The position numbers were made by a program, and so were the translations under genes. Shown here one piece after another: positions 59,501-64,000 of a stretch of 64,000 nt of DNA. The notes beneath the pieces were generated by a model that was not told the DNA's origin, made no database searches, and worked only from the letters and a program-made list of their open reading frames with translations. Numbering within the stretch: the first letter of the stretch is position 1; every line of letters begins with the position of its first letter. This stretch comes from Gammaproteobacteria bacterium (GTDB lineage Bacteria; Pseudomonadota; Gammaproteobacteria; GCA-001735895): contig JAOTXY010000001.1 in assembly GCA_029862125.1 (NCBI GenBank), forward strand, positions 1 to 64,000. The letters are read 5' to 3'.

Positions 59501-61537
59501 AAATTGACCGGTTCACCGACACCGATCGTGAACGAGATCAACGGTAAGCTGGATAATTTTGGTTTTTCCAGTTCGACTGCCTCGAGCGTGAGCGCAAGTG
59601 CTTTTAGTGCAACCGATGCGTCGCATTATATTTCCGAACCCTTCACCGGTAATCCGGTCACTGTATTTACGACCGACCTGGCGATGCCGGTACCCGGCGG
59701 TACGCTGGCGCCGGACCTGCAGATCGTCGGCGAAACCACCGGTGCGATACCGGCGCTGGTGACTCTCGATACCGGCGCGCAGCGCTGGGACGGAAATCCG
59801 GCACCTGCGCGGCGGGTACACCTGCCGTTCACCAATGCGGAACCGAGCCAGTTGACCGCAGATGGGGAAATCCTAATGCGGCGATCAATCGAGTGGGCCG
59901 GGTCCCCCTTACCCGGCCCGATCGCGCACTGGAAACTCGACGATGCGGTTGGGATGACAGCAATCGACTCGGTCGGCGGTAACGACGCGACGCTGAACGG
60001 TAATCCCGCCTGGACCACGGGGGTTGCGGACGGTGCACTCGAGTTTGACGGCAGTGGTGACTATGCAACGACCGATAATCCCTTTACCCCGCCGCCAGTG
60101 GGTACCGTTTCGTTCTGGATGAAAGTGCCCGGGTCACCGGCATCGCACGGTCGCATACTCGGGCTCGACGACACCTGGGAAATCCGCCATGTCACGACCG
60201 GCACCCCCGACGGTATTGCTTACGGGCTGGTGTTCGACCTCGGTGTTACCGGCGTCAATACCGAATTTGTCACCACCGTCACTGTCGATACACCGGACCA
60301 ATGGTATTTCGTGGCCGCGACCTACGATACCAACACCGATGCCTACCAGGTCTACCTGGACGGCGTGCTGCACAAGAGTGGAACCTATCCTTCCGCATTA
60401 GCGGTGCCGGCTGCCAACCCGCTATCGCTGGGTACCAGAACCGGTTCCAGCAATTACTTTACCGGTACTCTGGATGACGTGCAGATTTACGATCGCATCC
60501 TGAGCGCGGGCGAGATTGCCGAATTCTATTCCGCCGGTGCACCCGCTGTAGCCGCTTACACCGAACTTTACGAACCCTGGACCGCGGCCACGCCGGACAA
60601 CTGGGAAACGGTTTCGCTGGTAACTTTCGGCGTGCCGGCCAACGCGGTGGTCGAAGTTGCCGTAATCAACGAGGCGACCAGCGCACAACGCTGGGGCGGA
60701 GTGCGTGCGGTCGGATCGACGCTGGATCGGCGTTTGCAATTGCAGGAAGCCGAGGCCGGCGGCATCGATGTCGTCACCATGCACGTGCAGGCCGATGTCA
60801 GCAGCCAGATTGAACATTATTCCGATAACACCAGCCAGATCAGTTTCATCCTGCTCGGTTACTGGACCGGCGCGGTTTATGTCGAATTGATGGATCCTTT
60901 CACTGCCAATGCCAGCAATAGTTGGGTCGAGGAAAGCCTCGCCGATGATGGCCTCGGACCTAACCAGGTGGCCGAAATCGCGATCGTCAATACAAATACC
61001 GGAGCCGAACGACTGGCCGGGGTTCGCCCCTCGGGCGCCACTTATCAACGGCGATTTATGCTGCACGAAGCCGAATCGGGTGGCGTCGATGCTTTGTCGA
61101 TGATGGTCACCACCGATGCGTCATCGATCGCCGAGGTCTTCGCTTCGAGCAGCGCGGATGTCGATTTCTACGTGCTCGGCTATTGGGACACGTCGCCGGG
61201 AACCTACACCGCGACCGGGGGCGCCCACGGTCAGGTATCGTCGCCGATGAGCTGGGAGACGATCGATCTGAGCAGCTACGGTGTTCCGGTGGATTCGGTC
61301 GCACAGTTCGTACTCGCCAACGAAAACCAGGGCACCGAAAACAGCATGCGCGTGCGTGAAGTCGGTTCGACGATCAATAACAGGGCCCTGCTGCTGCACG
61401 AAGCCGAGGCCGGCGGTTCCGATCTCGGCAGCCTGCACGCCAACGTCGATGCCAGCCAGCAGGTGCAGTGGGCCGCGGCACAGGGCCCAGCGGGTGGTTT
61501 CTTTTACCCGGTCGGCTGGTGGGTGTTGTCGCCTTAA
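56594..61537 (+). CDS. Giant GspK/PilX-like minor pseudopilin with adhesin-type mosaic
   Basis: A 1647-residue protein starting at GTG 56594, overlapping gspJ by 4 bp. The N-terminus KQTG-YILLPVIVVITVV is a prepilin signal lacking Glu+5, as in GspK, followed by a short GspK/PilX-like AQYVAEAGLNHALW. Then come two DNRLRE-like domains (about 99-265 and 298-475), three roughly 207-residue ThuA/amidotransferase-like repeats (about 485, 695 and 902 onward; LLVVxDxxxL, GYTVxxIDD, VVYVSG), a LamG/concanavalin domain (about 1107-1315; IAHWKLDD, GALEFDGSGDY) and three ~107-residue repeats (from 1321, 1428, 1536). It is probably the surface tip. GspK is normally about 300 residues. Confidence 0.88.
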   Translation: MIRSVKQTGYILLPVIVVITVVAAIALLMNTESALESNTAGSELDAQQAQYVAEAGLNHALWLAQQQGCGPYSNLTDEPLDNDKYTSNLTTDLGSTTSYSSTVDQDTWITSNQPDDNKGSDGVLHVGFNSGDSERPLLRFDLSSIPVKAAILSATAWFYVDQSHPEGAVDIHRITADWIETDATWNTMNANMDSAVITSIPPQPTSDVWVAVNLTSQVQAWINDQPNYGITLNSTSEGVDGRYDSRESANAPYLEVIVGTPPTSPALLKAVGMLANGVTRDITRNDVVLYQHPPGMLQLQPGAADGEDAEIWDQAPNNNYGAADETWVSSAVSDTTRSLLRFNLGAIPAGARIMRADLSLERESGSGADQPVSAHRIVNPWSEASVTWNQRESGTNWDTAGADFDNMAITTTPVGPVNQRYAWNITSLVQGWVDGSYPNYGVALVAAIAGMPGERFYTSDETDETRRPRLMINYTCACDEICARPQGGGNLLMVVINPTTLVAEDQKAKDLFESWGYTVSVISESANQSTYDSLIALNDVVFISETVNSNSVGTKLVNAPIGVVSQDGDYNPDLGLAPGASLKIGGDIDIVSTDHYITQPFAVGTHRIYTADMEQAIVSGSLTADQQTLAENAGDGSLVVLDRGDAMEGGGTAAGRRVILPLGTRYRFDWDYLNANGRLLVQRALAWGMSKDKFSKGNVLLVVPDPASLNSRDSSKQALIESWGYTVNLIDDSDSQANIDAAAAANDVIYVSGSISGGALADKLTGSPTPIVNEFNGKLDNFGFSSSTGNTVSADTFTSTNAAHYISETFAGAATTVFSSSLTMPVPGGTLAPDLETVGETAGAVAALVTLDTGAQRWDGNPAPARRVHLPFGSAETSQLTADGENLMRRALEWAGGAGCVDMQPLLLVVGDAATLSSKDDGMKTLIRSWCYSVTVIDDGDSQANFDAAAAAVDVVYVSGTTSGPSLQDKLTGSPTPIVNEINGKLDNFGFSSSTASSVSASAFSATDASHYISEPFTGNPVTVFTTDLAMPVPGGTLAPDLQIVGETTGAIPALVTLDTGAQRWDGNPAPARRVHLPFTNAEPSQLTADGEILMRRSIEWAGSPLPGPIAHWKLDDAVGMTAIDSVGGNDATLNGNPAWTTGVADGALEFDGSGDYATTDNPFTPPPVGTVSFWMKVPGSPASHGRILGLDDTWEIRHVTTGTPDGIAYGLVFDLGVTGVNTEFVTTVTVDTPDQWYFVAATYDTNTDAYQVYLDGVLHKSGTYPSALAVPAANPLSLGTRTGSSNYFTGTLDDVQIYDRILSAGEIAEFYSAGAPAVAAYTELYEPWTAATPDNWETVSLVTFGVPANAVVEVAVINEATSAQRWGGVRAVGSTLDRRLQLQEAEAGGIDVVTMHVQADVSSQIEHYSDNTSQISFILLGYWTGAVYVELMDPFTANASNSWVEESLADDGLGPNQVAEIAIVNTNTGAERLAGVRPSGATYQRRFMLHEAESGGVDALSMMVTTDASSIAEVFASSSADVDFYVLGYWDTSPGTYTATGGAHGQVSSPMSWETIDLSSYGVPVDSVAQFVLANENQGTENSMRVREVGSTINNRALLLHEAEAGGSDLGSLHANVDASQQVQWAAAQGPAGGFFYPVGWWVLSP
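59131..59209 (+). repeat. 79-bp direct repeat within the giant gspK gene, copy 1
   Basis: This stretch is repeated at 59752-59830 with a single mismatch in 79 bp, 621 bp (207 codons) apart. It encodes the ALVTLDTGAQRWDGNP region of ThuA-like repeats 2 and 3. Flanking parts of these repeats are less similar in DNA, suggesting a recent local conversion. Confidence 0.85.
59752..59830 (+). repeat. 79-bp direct repeat within the giant gspK gene, copy 2
   Basis: Second copy of the element at 59131-59209; it reads cacctgcg where copy 1 has caccggcg. Confidence 0.85.
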
Positions 61538-61605
61538 AGGGCGATTGAATTGTCAATTTGCCGGGTTATGAACTATATAAATAGCGAATTTGGTTAAAAT
61601 TAAAA

Positions 61606-62832
61606 ATGAAAATAAATATTCCCAAACAAATACGTTCGGTATGGTCGAGTACGCACTATGATTCGCCCGAGCTGACGCGCTTTGCCCGACGCAAAGCGGT
61701 TGCGGAGGCGCGCAAGGGGCTGGCGGCGATGAGTATATTGACCATGGGGATTTTACTGATCGAAGGCACGCTCTATGTCAAGTTTGCGCTCGACCCGATG
61801 TACCTCTACACCTGCGCGATCCTGGTGTTGTTGTCGCTCAATATGGTGTTTGCCTCGCGCACCGTCGGCGATCCCCAGGCATTGCATTTACTCGGTGTCA
61901 CGCTGCTGGCGGTCTCCGGTAGCGCTTTTATATTACTGGCGCACTACCAGCATGTTTTTCACCCGATGTTGTTTGCCAGTGTCGCGATGCTGTTCATTGT
62001 GATACCGATGATGTCCTGGGGCCTCGGCGAAGCGCTCGCGGTGACGCTGCTGATCTATACCATGTTTACCCTGTCGACGCTGGAGGCCAATTATAATTTT
62101 GCCGATCAAAGCCTGTGGACCTTGCAATTCATTATGCTCGGCGCGAGCACGGTCAGCTTGTCGCTGGTGGTGCGCAACGTCAGGCTACGCAAGCACGACG
62201 TCAAAGCCCAACACGACCTGGTGGTCGCGCATGCGCAGATCACGGATTTGTCAAATCGAGATCCGTTAACGAGTGCCTGGAATCGACGCTATTTTGACCT
62301 CGAATTCGAGCAATACCTGAAGCAGTGTCGTGAAAATCAAAATCAATTCCATTTCATGCTGCTCGATGTCGACGATTTCAAGCTGATCAACGATGATTGC
62401 GGGCACGAAAGCGGCGACCAGGTGCTCAAGAATATCGGTCAGGCGTTTAGTAGTGTAATCGACGACCATGGCAGCCTGGTACGCATGGGGGGTGATGAAT
62501 TCGCAGTGATTTTCGCCGACCTCGATCCCAAGGTTATTGCGATTCGGGGATTGAAAATATTCTGTGATTTAAATGCTGCGAGTAAATATGACCTGATAAA
62601 GCAGGCAAGCCTCAGCATCGGAGTCGCTAGTGTGCCGCCTGATATCGAAGTCAGCTATCGCCAGCTTTACAAACAGGCAGACCTCGCGCTTTACCGGGCA
62701 AAAGCGCTAAAAGATAATAATCCTGCACCACCGAATATTGTCATCAGTATTTTGCACGACCCCGATGATGTTCTCAGCAGTACTCGAAGTTTGTGGAAAA
62801 TGCCGGAAAGCGTTAGCAAGGCCGCCAACTAG
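61606..62832 (+). CDS. Membrane diguanylate cyclase (GGDEF)
   Basis: A 408-residue protein with about six membrane segments (residues 40-200), a coiled linker (VRLRKHDVKAQHDLVVAHAQ) and a complete GGDEF domain (about 225-385: DLSNRDPLTSAWNRRYFD, LLDVDDFKLINDDCGHESGD, RMGGDEFA). No RxxD inhibitory site precedes the signature. It should make c-di-GMP, opposing the EAL protein at the other end of the operon. It starts 68 bp after the giant gspK gene in the same direction. Confidence 0.92.
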   Translation: MKINIPKQIRSVWSSTHYDSPELTRFARRKAVAEARKGLAAMSILTMGILLIEGTLYVKFALDPMYLYTCAILVLLSLNMVFASRTVGDPQALHLLGVTLLAVSGSAFILLAHYQHVFHPMLFASVAMLFIVIPMMSWGLGEALAVTLLIYTMFTLSTLEANYNFADQSLWTLQFIMLGASTVSLSLVVRNVRLRKHDVKAQHDLVVAHAQITDLSNRDPLTSAWNRRYFDLEFEQYLKQCRENQNQFHFMLLDVDDFKLINDDCGHESGDQVLKNIGQAFSSVIDDHGSLVRMGGDEFAVIFADLDPKVIAIRGLKIFCDLNAASKYDLIKQASLSIGVASVPPDIEVSYRQLYKQADLALYRAKALKDNNPAPPNIVISILHDPDDVLSSTRSLWKMPESVSKAAN

Positions 62833-62916
62833 GCGCGTCTGTTTTATCACCTGATTGTTAATGAATCGGCGCTTGCTGCCGATCTATTGACTAATTACCG
62901 ATTCGGATGCCTCCGT

Positions 62917-63780
62917 ATGAGCAATCAATGGGAAAAGGTCACCATCCAGGCCAACCTGGTGACGTTGCCGGATATCTACTGGCAACTCAAGGAAATTCTC
63001 GATAGCCACGACTACTCGATGCAGGACGTGGCGCAATTAATCGTCTACGACCCGGGATTGACGGCGCGCATGTTGCGCATCGTCAATAGTGCTTATTTCG
63101 GCTTCGCCGCTAAGATTGATACTGTCACTCATGCGGTTTCGATTCTCGGAGTGCAACAAATCCGTGACCTGGTGTTAGCGACAGCGATTGCCGATGCGCT
63201 CGGCGACTACGAATGCGAACATCTTGACGTCAAGCAATTCTGGCTGCGCAGTGTTTATCGCGCGATTGCCGCGCGTAACCTGGCGGGCGTCTGCAGCCTG
63301 ATGGACGGTGAGCGCATGTTTGTGGCGGGCCTGTTGAGCGGCGTCGGTCACCTGATCATGTACCAGTCGATACCGGTACTGGCGCAGCAGGCACAGCGCG
63401 AGGCCGAGGCCAACGGAAAACCGCTGCATCGGGTCGAGCGCGAAGTGATTGGTTTCGATCATGCCAGGGTGGCGAGCGGGTTGATGAAGAACTGGCAGCT
63501 GCCTGACAGCCTGGTTGCGGTGATCGAGCATCACCTGGAACCGGACCCGGCGGCAGATTACCTGCTCGATACCGCGATTGTGCATATCGCCGCTTTGATT
63601 GGTGAGGCGTTTGCGCAAAATCGGCCACTGGACGAGGTTTTGGTGAATGTAGATGGCCATGCCTGGGATGCCACCGGGCTCGATATCGGCCGCTGCGAAG
63701 CCGTCGATGTCGAGGTTTCCGAGCAGTTAAACAGCGTCGTCAACATGTTATTTCCGAAACTGCAACGTGCAGCGGGATAA
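62917..63780 (+). CDS. HDOD-domain protein
   Basis: A 287-residue HDOD protein (domain about 15-215) with LPDIYWQLKEIL, IVYDPGLTARMLRIVNSAYFG, VSILGVQQIRDLVL and the FVAGLLSGVGHLIMY segment. HDOD domains are degenerate HD relatives found in signalling proteins, generally without proven catalysis. The longer frame from TTG 62887 is not needed; ATG 62917 fits the family start. It is last in the co-directional run, 84 bp after the diguanylate cyclase, and probably integrates with the same c-di-GMP circuit. Confidence 0.88.
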   Translation: MSNQWEKVTIQANLVTLPDIYWQLKEILDSHDYSMQDVAQLIVYDPGLTARMLRIVNSAYFGFAAKIDTVTHAVSILGVQQIRDLVLATAIADALGDYECEHLDVKQFWLRSVYRAIAARNLAGVCSLMDGERMFVAGLLSGVGHLIMYQSIPVLAQQAQREAEANGKPLHRVEREVIGFDHARVASGLMKNWQLPDSLVAVIEHHLEPDPAADYLLDTAIVHIAALIGEAFAQNRPLDEVLVNVDGHAWDATGLDIGRCEAVDVEVSEQLNSVVNMLFPKLQRAAG

Positions 63781-64000
63781 GTTCTAATAGTCGCTAGATC
63801 AACCGAGTTAAATAATGCTTTGTGACCTGGTGTCAACGCAGCCGCAACGGGCCTGCCGTGGGCGAATAATTTATATCCCGTCTGCTAGTCGGACCTGGCG
63901 GGCTGGACACCCATCACAAAAGGCGGAAATACCTTTCAATATAACTGGTTTTTAGCCGATAAAGGACTATAAACGGTGTAATGTCCCGCATATAAGTCCA

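Noticed and set aside
57000-61500. Repeats in the giant gene considered as a CRISPR-like or satellite array
   Set aside because: They are long protein-domain repeats in frame, without short identical repeats and spacers.
56594-61537. Possibility that the giant gspK is several fused genes by assembly or frameshift error
   Set aside because: The frame is continuous over 1647 codons with uniform codon use and repeated domains in register; no internal start with a ribosome site separates domains convincingly.

Overview
The window looks like a chromosomal segment of an uncultured-type, probably marine, gammaproteobacterium. The reasons are moderate-to-high GC, tightly overlapping genes, the gene complements (methylcitrate cycle with PrpD and AcnB, TIGR0326x-type aminoethylphosphonate transporter, membrane urate hydroxylase PuuD) and dispersed palindromes of the 'IPAFAGMT' type. 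I see no rRNA, tRNA, CRISPR array, prophage or insertion sequence.

Region 1 (1-18243) is a purine-catabolism island. A GntR regulator, puuE, uraD and a divergent uracil-DNA-glycosylase homologue (cut by the window edge) lie on the minus strand. Divergent from them are uraH, xdhABC, a BMP-type nucleoside/purine ABC transporter (ATPase, two permeases, binding protein), puuD, guaD, an 8-oxoguanine deaminase, alc and allA. Together they give an unbroken route from guanine or 8-oxoguanine through xanthine/urate, hydroxyisourate, OHCU, allantoin and allantoate to glyoxylate and urea. Three palindromes in helical phase lie in the divergent control region.

Region 2 (18380-20550) holds two small stress-type proteins (DUF937/YidB-like and DUF4332), a perfect FNR/Anr box, a 51-residue coiled-coil ORF and a phosphoribosyltransferase. 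Region 3 (20587-29027) is propionate and central carbon metabolism: gntR-prpB-prpC-prpD on the minus strand, with gltA and acnB divergent. Paired ATTGTCAACAAT operators lie between the two groups. It is followed by two elaborate nested palindromes (29068-29424).

Region 4 (29462-45807) is a phosphonate cluster. phnW, phnY and phnA convert 2-aminoethylphosphonate (AEP) to acetate and phosphate. A PbfA-like hydroxy-AEP ammonia-lyase, two flavin oxidoreductases, a dedicated ABC importer and a LysR regulator surround them. A zinc-site-containing methionine-synthase-II-like protein sits alone beside them. The composition suggests use of hydroxylated and perhaps N-methylated AEP.

Region 5 (46225-63780) is the most unusual part. 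It is a co-directional 12-gene, 17.5-kb run: a PAS sensor kinase, a stand-alone receiver, a GAF-GGDEF-EAL protein, a GspE/PilB-type ATPase with an N-terminal STAS domain, a GspF-type platform protein, pseudopilins G, H, I and J (J with a calcium-loop-like Asp-rich insert), a 1647-residue GspK-like protein carrying two DNRLRE-like domains, three ThuA/amidotransferase-like repeats, a LamG domain and three more C-terminal repeats, then a diguanylate cyclase and an HDOD protein. No secretin, GspC, GspL or GspM is present. I infer a signal-gated pseudopilus displaying a giant tip adhesin, and regard it as the best candidate for an undescribed system in this window.
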